From Nilaparvata lugens (taxonomy: Eukaryota > Arthropoda > Insecta > Hemiptera > Delphacidae), in contig NC_052515.1 of assembly GCF_014356525.2 (NCBI RefSeq), positions 17,272,531 through 17,336,530 of the forward strand: a DNA stretch of 64,000 nt, in the 5' to 3' direction. The translations under genes and the position numbers were made by a program. Each line of letters starts with the position of its first letter. The first letter of the stretch is position 1. Under the pieces are notes generated by a model. The model did no database searches, had not been told where the DNA came from, and saw nothing but the letters and a program-made list of their open reading frames with translations. Shown here piece after piece: positions 38,601-50,600 of the stretch.

Positions 38601-41600
38601 AACCTTAATGTCTGGGAAGGCTACTGTTTTTGTATCTGAAAGAGATTCAATTGAAGGGGCAGAGTATGCAAACTTCACAGCACAGTTTTTTTTTTCCTAT
38701 CAGCCAAGAATGAATAGGAATTTGAGATCTCCGTAATAAAACTAATAATAACCTAAAGGAGTTGGATATGTAAATGTAATCCAAAATCGGATAATATGGG
38801 AGGGTAATTTGAATATATTTTGTTTGCTGTTTTAGAGTAATTATCAATTTGTCTTTGAAGTCAAGTCCTATTCTATAGGAGAATGGATGAGATGAAAAAT
38901 GAGAATAAGATGTGAAAAATAGAAGTAGATGAGTAGAAAGTGAGAGGAGTAGTCTAAGAAAAGAGGAGCTGGTGAAGTGTGATTAAGTTTGAACTGTCAG
39001 CATTCGTTGTGAATAGCTTCAATGCTGACATTCGAAAGTGATTCTCAGTATAGATAAGTGGAATGTAAATAAAGAAAGAAGCAAGTTTGACACAGTGATA
39101 ATGACTATGATAATGGGGCCGGCCCTGTTACTGGCTGAAAGGCTGTCCAAAGGGAGATTCACGTTTAGCTATCAGTATTGGTTTGATGCTTCCCATTGCT
39201 ATCAATGCTGACAGATTGAAGTGAATGGCATATACAGTGGCTGCTCAGTGTAGTCTCTTTGTTCGGTGACCACAAACAAGCAGTGTAGTGTAGTGAGACC
39301 TCTTTGTTGTCGCCATTCACAAACTTGCTTCCTTGCAACAGCATCAGCTGATTAGGTTATTAGTTACAGATGATTACGATTGTGGGTGTATGGACCTGTT
39401 GATGGTTTTAAAGCTCTAGTCTGTTGACATTGATCAGATTTTCACAAATATTCAATTTGACTCATCTTAGACTCGACACAGTGTCATGTATCAAGCAAAA
39501 AACACTTGGCTACAAGCAAAAAAAAAAAAAACACCTGGCTACATGAATCAAGCAAAACACACTTCTGGTTTATGAATTGCAGTTGCATAAATATGGATTA
39601 CATTATTGTGAACTCCTTGTTGAGATTTTAGGTGTAAGGATCTGTTGATAGTTTTGATGCAGCTATTGGTTCGGTTGTTCATTGCATTATTGTTCAAGTT
39701 TTCTAGTTTATCTAGAGATAATTTGAAGTCTTGTGGGTCCGGACTTCCCAATTGGTTACAGATGTTTGACCTTGTATAAAGTACTTTTTTGAGACTTCTG
39801 ATTCTATACTCCATAGTAGCTTCTGGACTATGTATATACTGAAGTGGTTGATATTTCCCACTAAGTATGCTTCACTTGTTTAGCTGTTTTTTTTTCAGCA
39901 TTTGGGCCTGTTCATCAGAAACGTGGAAGTCACCTAATACCGGATACTGTTATTTAGCCTTACCATCAATATTCTCACTTGAAATGGTTTTGCGCTGTTT
40001 GCACTACGAGGATCTTAATCTAGATTCTGGATTATTTTCTAAATTTGTTTGTCTTCTGTTTCCAAAAGGACATCATGCGTTTTCTCGAGATTGTTCTAAC
40101 ATTAGTAAAATTGTATTCTCCATTGTCAGTCACTTTGCCACATTTATCCTTGTAACTAATTGAACGTTTTCGATAATAGTTGTTATCGTGCAAGCCTTAT
40201 TGTGCACTGTTTTGTTCCTCCAACATTACCTTGTTGAAAGCCGACCTTTACGACCGGTCTAGTACAGAATTGTTTAAAAGTAAGCTTCAGCTCCATGCTG
40301 ATGCATAATTCCAGATCTTCTATTTGCATTTGGGAATATTATTGAAACCCGCTTATTATATGTATTACTGGTTCACCTCTTTGAGAGTAGATTGAACAAA
40401 TCCTCATTAATTGTGAGCTCTTGCAATTATTCCCAAACTTGTAAAATCATTTCACGGGACATGAAACGAAAGTAAACAGAGTGTAAAACGCCGAGCAATG
40501 TTTATTTTTGCATAATTACTCCAGTGATTAGATGGAGCCGAATCGACGCACAAATGCGTTTACATAAACGTCCAACGTTTCTTTACACAGGTTTTCAATT
40601 TGGATGATGGAATGTTGCTGGATAAAACGCTGGCATGTTTCCCCTGCACTTGAAGGTAGGATTAGTGGGGTGGAATGATGAGAGGGATCCCATTAGAGAG
40701 AGAGAGAGAGAGAGTGAGTGAGTGAAAGAGAAAGTGAGTGATGGTGACTATGAATGAGAAAAATATATATAACGATTAAGGAAGGGTTGTGTGATAGGAG
40801 GGAATTTTATTAGAAAAGAAAGAGGTGATATGATATAATAGCCGTTAGCATTGTTTGAATGGCGAACGTTGATGTTTTCTATAAGGAAGGAATACTATTA
40901 GGACGAAGTGTATCTCACTTTAAATGGAAATCACTTAGTGGAAAAGGTGAATGATAAGAGAAAAAGAAGAAAACTTTTGAGAGAGTTTGTGTAGATAAGA
41001 AAAAGATATATGAGGTAGAAATACACTTATAACAGCTTGAGTGAGGGATTAACATCGGGTTTTTGTAATCTCAGTTTTGATGAATCTGCGATAAATTGAG
41101 AGATTTAATATTCGCTAATATTTTGAACGTTTTCTTCGACACGTTTGCAGTCAGTTTTGGCTTTTCATTTTCATTGAATCAAAATCTTTTCATGATAATG
41201 ATAATGAGATAAAGGATGGATGATACAATAAATGCCTGAAAGAAAGTGAATTGAACCCATAAACAGGGCAACAATGACAAACAAGACCCGTCGAGTTTGA
41301 AATGACTAAACTAGTTTGAATTGATTTATCCAATATTGTGTTATCAAATATTTGATCTTCTTTGTAGGGCTTCCTCAATTACACAAGACCTAAAACATTA
41401 TGAACGCACTCTTTTGTATTTATAGCATTCGTATAGACTTTTTATATCCTGAACAAAATGTTTCTATTCATATATCATGTTGTGCATTATTAATCTGTTG
41501 TCTAAATAATGATGCTCCCACCTTTGGTTAATGCCTACTGTAATGAATGCCATGAGAGTTGCATTGATGACAAAGGCTGCTCTCAACAATGAGAACTGAT

Positions 41601-44600
41601 GGCATTGATCAATTGATTGATTGATTGCTTGAGTCATTCGCGCCACACAATGAGGCGTCATGACGACCTAAATGTATGCAGGCACAATAATTATCGAACA
41701 ACAGGTTGGTCGGATGATGAGGTGAACGCGTTTATAGCCTTATGCGGCGGCGGCGGCCTTGTATTGTTGTCGTATTTGTGATGTTCTAATTCAAGAGTTG
41801 GTTTGGATAATATTCGTGGTAGGCTATGAACGTCTATCTTTTATTGTTTTAATTCAGAAGTTGGTTTGAATAATAAATATACTTGTTAATGTCGAACTTT
41901 GATGTTTTAATTTAGGATTTAGTTTGAATAGTGTGTTAAGAACGCCCAAACTTTGATGTTTTAATTCAGGAGTTAATTCAAAGTTGGTTTAAATAATAAA
42001 TGTTCTTGTTAGTGCCGAACTTTTGATGTTTCAGTCCAGGATTTAGTTTGAATAGTATAAGAACGCTCAACTTCTAATGTTTTAATTCAGGAGTTGGTTT
42101 GGATGCTCTATATGTTAGCCCTATATGTTAGAAATATCTCTATTTTGATGTATTTATTCAGGAGATGGATTTTAATAATATTCATGTGAGAATCGATTTT
42201 ATAATAATTATGTTTTCTTGTTGAATCATTTTCACTTGATTCTTTTTCGATATATTATGCTTTTTCCAACCATTGATTTACTGAACGAATTGGAAATACA
42301 TTTCTCGTTTATTTTATTAAAATAGCAACTTTTATTAAAGCAAACTGAATTTTATTCAATTGTAGCAAACTGAAAGCCCACGTTATCGAGCCGCAAATAT
42401 ATGAAATAAATATTCAAAATATATAAAAAATATAAGATAAATAAATTTGAGAGATATCCATCACCTCTATCTCAACACAAATTATATTAATTTTTATAAA
42501 GCAATACTTCGAATATTACTACAAAACGTTGCTCTCCTAGATTGTACGTGCTTCCATAGCTATTGTGAGATACAATTACACATGATAAAGTCTATCTATC
42601 AACTAATAATTGCACAAAATATGATTATTTCTCGCTTTTCCATACAGTATTCGTGTTGTAAAAATTAAAGTGTCAGCATTCTTGGATTGCAACCGACTTT
42701 TCCCAAGAACTATTGAATGTCAGCCATTGTTTGCTATCACGGGATGGATCTATTTTCATACTAGGCTCCAGTAATATGAGCTAGACCAATACTAGCTTTG
42801 CTCTATTGATTGCCTTGGATATGGTGTATAGTGAGAGAGATGGAGGTAGAGTTAATAGACAAGCATAGTTCAAGTGGAAGGAATGTATGCCTTCCTGCTT
42901 TCTTTCCATTCATGATTTTATTCTATCTCATCAGATTTATTCAACATTTTTCCATCTAGAACTGTTGAAACTCTTTTGATTTCTAGAATTAAACAATAAA
43001 TTTCTCCTGTTTTTGTTTTTAGAATTTTGATCTTGAGATTTGTTTATAGTGCGATCCACGTTATAATTGCAGTATTTGGATAACATTGGTGTTTATATCC
43101 TTGTCTATCATTCGACAAAACAGATTGCGTTATCTTTCTGTAGCTTCGAAATGTTGCCAAATCAGTTTTTAACATAGTAGAATTATAATTTATAAAGACA
43201 GAAACTCGGCAACGCATCTTTATCTACTGCCATTATAACGTGGACCTCACTATATGTGAAGTACTTGAGATTTCAGTCAATATTGAGACTTAACTCAGTA
43301 TTGATCTTCCGTGATAAACATTCTTTCTGCCCCTAACAATATTTCGAAATATAAAAATTAATCATTACATCCGAGAATCCTACTTGAATAGTACAGTTTT
43401 GATGGTACTGTTTTTAGAACAATTTTACTACAAAACTAATGGAATCTTCTCTGTAAACAAACATTCCTTGCATTACCTAACAGAAAAATTGTGACATATA
43501 ATTTTTATAGTTTAACCCCTACTTTTCCTTGAAGGGATTATTTATCTGTATTTGCCTTCTTAAAATAGATAAAAGTGAAGGCCTCCCACAATTTTTTTGT
43601 AAATCATTTGTTCTTATCTCGTTTTTACTCCTGTATCCTGGATTATAGATTTATCATCCCCTCTCACTTTTTTATATCTTATATTCTTATTCTTCCTAGT
43701 CATTATCCTTCACTTTCTGACTTCCTTTTCCTTCATCTTATCGCCAACATTCCTTTCAAGTGGTCCTTCTCCATCAACTCCTCCATGTTGATTTCCATAT
43801 ATTTTCTTACTTCTTATTTTTCTCTCCCCTCTCTCTTCTCACTCCCAAATTCAATCTTCTAACTTCACCAGATTCTTCAATTTTTATCAGTTTTCTTCTC
43901 TCTTTTTTCTCCCTTTTATCTCTCCCTTCTATTTCTCCTTCTATTGCTCTCTTTCCTCATTTCCGTATTCTTCTTTTCTCTTCGCTATCTTCTTTCATTT
44001 CTCCCTCTTCCTCTTTTCGTTGAGATTTCATTTTATTTTGTTTCTTTAGTACTTTATTGAGCCCCGAACCAAACCCGAAAAGCTGTCTTTCCGTTGCGTA
44101 CTTTATAACACGCCTGAACTACCACCATAAAATATAAATTAGATGCCAACCGGTTTCCGTGTAAACCGTACCGTGCCAAAGAATGTTGGGTTTCTCTTTT
44201 TTAACTCTTTCCCCGTTCTCTCACTCACTTCCACACACACTCTCTCTCGCTCTCGCCTCGCTCAGACTCGTGTTCATGGTTGTTGAGATTTGTGTGTCCG
44301 TTTTTTCAGTACGGTTCATTTTTCATCGCTGTCAATATTCGCTGCGAGAAGAATTAGTTGAGTTGTTTTTGATCCCTGCTTGAGAATAAATTTGAGAACT
44401 TTCATTGAGTGGGTGTGATTTTGTGTATTAATTAGTTTTTTATGTGTGGTTGATGGATTCTGATCATTGGAATCTAGCATTGTGGGTGTTGAAGTTGGTG
44501 GGTTTCATATTATTTAGCGTAGTCTGTGTTGGATGTTTCCCAGGTTGTTGAAGTTTTCTAGGTTGTTAGTCTTGAGAGTTAGACAGACTTTTTAAGGTTC

Positions 44601-47600
44601 TTGAGGCCTGGTATGAGGTTGGTTGTCAGGTTACTTCTAAGATTTTTAGCATGGTTCGCTAGGTTCACAGGTTCTACGTTTTGTTATCGTCTATTTCTTT
44701 GGTGATTAGTTGTTTTCTAAGTTGTCTGTCTTTGTTAAACATACAAAATTACTTACAAGCTTGATCTTGCCATATATACTTTACCTTTTTATCTATCTCC
44801 TGGCAGTAATTCCATTGAAAATTGTACTGCAGTACCGTAGTATAAATACTGTGAGCATCCCCGTAAAGCCTTGCAATAACACAGTCAATTCCCTTCCTTT
44901 ATTCATCTTACATCTATATGGGCGCTGGTTTCAGGATTGACTATCTGAGTGATTTAGACCCCCCATATGCACCATCTCCGGTTTGGCAGAAATGAATCAG
45001 CTGTTGGTTTAAACCCAGAATCAAACACAATAATTATTATATTTAATGCGACCATGCCTATATGTAATCGTAGATCAGCGTTAAACGTAGATGCTGCATA
45101 ATAAGGTCCATGAAACTAGCAGTTCTTTACTGTACCTATCCAACCACTTAATTCATACAATGGCCATTCAGTCTCCAACTTTCCTGAATCGTTTCATGAC
45201 GTCATACACTCTTGACAGGCTTTGATTAGCACAGGTTTGTCACTGTAATGAGATTTCCTTCATATTGTCAGCATTGGTTAAATGGAGAACAGCTACATTA
45301 TTGATAAGGGATGCTGACGATTCAAAATGAATCTCACTGTAGAACATGGTATACGAACCCGGCATCCAGCAATTGAAGGCATGGCGGCTTTATAAAGGGT
45401 GTTCTGTGAATTAAAGGCAGGCAGGTTTCGATTTGCATCCGTGAACGCGCGCGCGTGTGTGTGTGTGTGGGGGGGTAAAGGAAGGGGTTTGTAGCTGGGG
45501 TTGATTGGCATAGGGGTTTCGGGTATGTGAGGAGCGCTGGGGGGGGTCGAAATGGAAGTCGGTCGTGCGCTCATTGATTTTTGGTTCCCCCTTGTATTCG
45601 GTGTCATTCTCTCTCACTTGCTCTCTTCACCCTTTCTCTTCATTCTCTCTCATTTGTTTACCTCACCCCCTTATTCTATCTTATCCTTTTCATTCCCTAA
45701 CTCATGGCTCGTGTATCGACTAAGCAGTTCTCTCTTCACCCCTTCTTATCATCGTTCTCTCTCAATCTCTTTCTCTTTCACTTTACTGTTCCGACCCCAG
45801 CTATTTCTATTTTTGACTATCTGCTGCATATTTCTGCATAGGGTCGAGGTTTTCAATTTGTTTGCTTTGTTTGTTTTTAACATTTGCCATTTTTCGTGGA
45901 ATAAGGAGTTGATTCGTTGAATTTCGCTAGCATTTTGTAGGATGAAGGATTTTACTATGAATGTTCTTGATAGATACTTTGATTGGTATACCATAATAAC
46001 TTGGTTACAATTATTGTTAAATTAGTCTGATGGATTGATAATGTGAGGTTTTTCTCATTCAGAAAATATTTTTCCGGTTGTTCTTCTGGAAACATGATTT
46101 AGCTTGAACCGCGAACGTTCTTAGCTAAAGCATTATCTGTTACCCTTACCATTAATAGAAGCAAATCAAAACGATTCCAGTTTCTTTCTTATGGAGTTCT
46201 TCAAGTTACATATTTTTCTAGTAACTTCAATTCTTAAGCCGCGTTAAGACCAAAGTTATTAACATTTTAATAACTTAATCCTTATAGATTCCATTAGATT
46301 GAACGGAACTTGACAAACACATATGATCATCACGTGTATGATAAGTTATGTTTAATCAAATAGAATCTATAAGGATTAAGTTATTAGCATTTTGTTGATA
46401 ACTTTGGTGTAAACGCAGCTTAACATTTTTCGGGACTAATACTGAAATTTATTGTTATTGATCTTATGATCTTGAAATAGACATTAGTAATAATTCTCTA
46501 CGGAGGTACCTTCGGTACAATTGGCGCAGCTTAATTTTAATTTCCCATGACGCTTCAGACACATTTTTGTAAGTTCCCGAATTTTTTGCCAATTCTAAAG
46601 ATTCTGCCATCTGCTTTAAACACATTTTTGTAAGATTCAGAATTTCTTTTCCAAATTACTCTAAGGATTCTGCCATCTGATTGAATTAGAAACACATTTT
46701 AATATTCACACAATTTTGGGAGTTGAATACTGAACTCGACCAATTTTAAATGCTCTATTTACAAATTGTTACTTGAAAAAATAGTTCAAAATGACCTCGT
46801 TATTGTTATGCTCTTATCACTGTATGATTACTGATAAGAACTGTCTTTGTGAATGGAGTTGTAGGACAGAGTAAGAATTGTAAGAGAGAGAGAGTGATTA
46901 GAGATGTTAAAAATAGAAAAAGAGTGAGTGAGAAAGGAAATGGTACTGAAGAATATTTTTTAAGAGTATTCGACTATTGATAATACTCTAAAAAACTGAA
47001 TTGTAAACTACGTACTGTGAATGAGACTGATTACAAGAGTAGGAAGATCAGTCATGTTTTCAATGATTACTGATAATTCAGCATTTTTTATGCGGAGAAT
47101 CTTCCATGAATTAAAATATAAAAACGACAGTTCAATGAACGCCCTGCGTGATAAATGATTGATATACTTTTAACTCACGTTCTGATGAGTGTGCTTGTAC
47201 GCATTTTTATTTTAGTAAATTAATTTCTTATTTTTTTCACCTCTAATTCTTCTCTTTTTGCATTGAACACGTGACAAACATGTAGACTCTGTGAGAGCGA
47301 GCTGAGTGAGATTTCTAGTTTTCTACATCTACCACTTTTACCTATAAATAATAATTATCTGTTATTGTATTATCTATTTTAAATTGTGAATGAACTACTT
47401 GTAATCTATAGAGGTTGAGTTCATTTGAATTCAATAACATGCTCGAGAAATAAATTGATATACACTTAAAATCACTTGGGCTTAAATCAATATAGGCTGC
47501 TTTATTCAAATTAATAAAAACAATATAAAAACGTGTAGTACCCTTTTATTAAAACATTTTAAAAATTTTCATTGGTCGAAACTAGTAATTAAAATGTTTT

Positions 47601-50600
47601 AATAAAATAGTACTACAAGTTTTTTTATATTGTTTTTATTGATATATACACTTCCTCAACAATTCCACAAATCTTCAATCGATTTGATGTAAATTTTCTA
47701 CAAAATATGATGTAAATCTCTACACTTGAATCAACAAAATATATGACTTCTCTACTTAATTTGAATTTACCCACCAATTCCTAATATTTTCGGGTATGCC
47801 ATTCTGAAATACTGAAGTACTTGACCACTCAACACTGCCGCACTTGGTATCAGTCTACGTTAAACTTTTAGTTATCTATGTTGTAATTATTCATATAGGT
47901 TTATGATTTTCTTTTGTAGCCTAATCATTTTCTAATGAAAGGACACTTGATTATGACATTAACGCCGAAAATGATCTTGTTCGATTTAAATCATAATTCG
48001 GGTACTATGATTTTCTGTAACTAACCATTTTCCAATCATGATTTATCGCCCAATTTTGTGAAGTACTTTGATTTGAATACAAAAAATTTACAGGGTGTTT
48101 CAGAAGTAGTGTCGAGAATTTTAGGGTATTGTACCTGGATGCTAGGAGACTACAAATGTCATATTTGAAGTGTCCAAAACTCAGCGGTTATCCTTATAGC
48201 TGCCATTTTGTTTTTTTCACTTAAAAATTTTTATCTCAAGAACGAAATGTTGTATTGATCTGAAATTTGGCATGAATATTTATGCTACTCAACTATAAAA
48301 ATAAAAAAAAATTTTTCGTTGAAATTTTTCAAAATGGCGGCCATTTTAATTTTTGATGGCGAATATCTCGAAAACCGTCCATTTTACAGAAAATTTACAA
48401 GAGACAAAAAAGTTGGCGATTCCAATGATACCTAATTTATTAAGATTGGTCGAAGAATAACAGAGAAATTAATTTTTTTCGTACTGCATGCATGACCACT
48501 TTTCACCATTTAAAGATCAATATTAATTTTTTAATTCCAGATGTATTTAAGATGAAGCTTTGAAACTCGGTATGGCTCCATATGGCAAACAGATGATTTT
48601 ACAATGGTTTTCAGATGATAATGTTTGTCTTGTAAAAGTATTGTTGTTTCATTAAAAGTAAAGAACCAGATGTAGTGCTTCACAGTCTCACGTTTCCTAG
48701 GTCTTATTTCTATCTTAAATTTCCAGTTTCAATATTTTCTTACGTTGCTTCTACACAAATATTTAATTATTGTAATGGAATTTAGTTCGCTGGAGTACAC
48801 CGATATTCACTTCATGTATGGAGCAGCTCTTGGCAATGCGACCGAAGCAAGAAGAATGTATGCAGCTGCATTTCCAAACCGCCGTCTCCCTTCCGACAAG
48901 GTGTTCACAAGAACTCACAATCGGCTGAGAGAAGTTGGTTCATTTGAACGGAACAGGGTAATTGCTGGTAGGCCTCGAGCAGTTCGAAATGTTGCTTTTG
49001 AAGAGGAAGTATTGCAGAAATTCGATTTCAATCCTAGAACGAGTACGAGAGCAGTTGCAAAGCAAATCAATTCAAGTGCTTCTTCTGTGTGGCGTGTACT
49101 AAACAAGGAAAGACTTCACCCCTTCCGCTTTCAAAAAGTTCACTCATTGGTTGAACGCGACTATGAGCCAAGAGTAAACTGTGCCCGTTGGTTTCTTCAG
49201 CAAGACATTATCCAACCAAATTTTCTAGAAAATGTGCTATTTACCGATGAGTCCAGCTTTACAAGAGAAGGAATCTTCAACTCTCGCAACAGTTACGTCT
49301 GGGCCTTAGACAATCATCATGAGGTCAAAGTGCGTGGTTATCAGTATAGATTTTCGCTGAATGTTTGGACGGGTATCTTAGGTAATCGCGTGATTGGACC
49401 ATACATTCTTCCTAATCGTCTGAATTCTCCCACGTACATTACTTTTTTAAGAGACATACTACCAGAACTTTTGGAAGATGTGCCTCTTGCAAACAGATAT
49501 AATATTTGGTTTCAACATGATGGTGCCCCTGCTCATTTCGGAAATGTTGTTACAGACTTTCTGAACATGACCTATCGTCAGCGGTGGATTGGGCGGGGTG
49601 GACCAGTACCGTGGCCCGCACGTTCACCTGACCTCAACCCTTTAGATTTTTTTTTCTGGGGCCATATGAAAGACCTTGTTTACAGCACGCCAGTAGAAAA
49701 CGAAGAAGACTCTGTGAGAGCGAGCTGAGTGAGATTTCTAGTTTTCTACATCTACCACTTTTACCTATAAATAATAATTATCTGTTATTGTATTATCTAT
49801 TTTAAATTGTGAATGAACTACTTGTAATCTATAGAGGTTGAGTTCATTTGAATTTGAAATTCAATAACATGCTCGAGAAATAAATTGATATACACTTAAA
49901 ATCACTTGGGCTTAAATCAATATAGGCTGCTTTATTCAAATTAATAAAAACAATATAAAAACTTGTAGTACCCTTTTATTAAAACATTTTAAAAATTTTC
50001 ATTGGTCGAAACTAGTAATTAAAATGTTTTAATAAAATAGTACTACAAGTTTTTTTATATTGTTTTTATTGATATATAAACTTCCTCAACAATTCCACAA
50101 ATCTTCAATCGATTTGATGTAAATTTTCTACAAAATATGATGTAAATCTCTACACTTGAATCAACAAAATATATGACTTCTCTACTTAATTTGAATTTAC
50201 CCACCAATTCCTAATATTTTCGGGTATGCCTTCTGAAATACTGAAGTACTTGACCACTCAACACTGCCGCACTTGGTATCAGTCTACGTTAAACTTTTAG
50301 TTATCTATGTTGTAATTATTCATATAGGTTTATGATTTTCTTTTGTAGCCTAATCATTTTCTAATGAAAGGACACTTGATTATGACATTAACGCCGAAAA
50401 TGATCTTGTTCGATTTAAATCATAATTCGGGTACTATGATTTTCTGTAACTAACCATTTTCCAATCATGATTTATCGCCCAATTTTGTGAAGTACTTTGA
50501 TTTGAATACAAAAAAATATAAAAACTATTACTGTAATTATTGTGAACTATTGTCAGTTTCTGAAGAAGTTTTTCGCAAAGTCATAGCAAACAATGAAACA

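Noticed and set aside
47590..47612. Hammerhead ribozyme suggested by GGTCGAAAC in a hairpin
   Set aside because: The CTGATGA core strand that a hammerhead needs is not present in the element, so the motif alone is insufficient.
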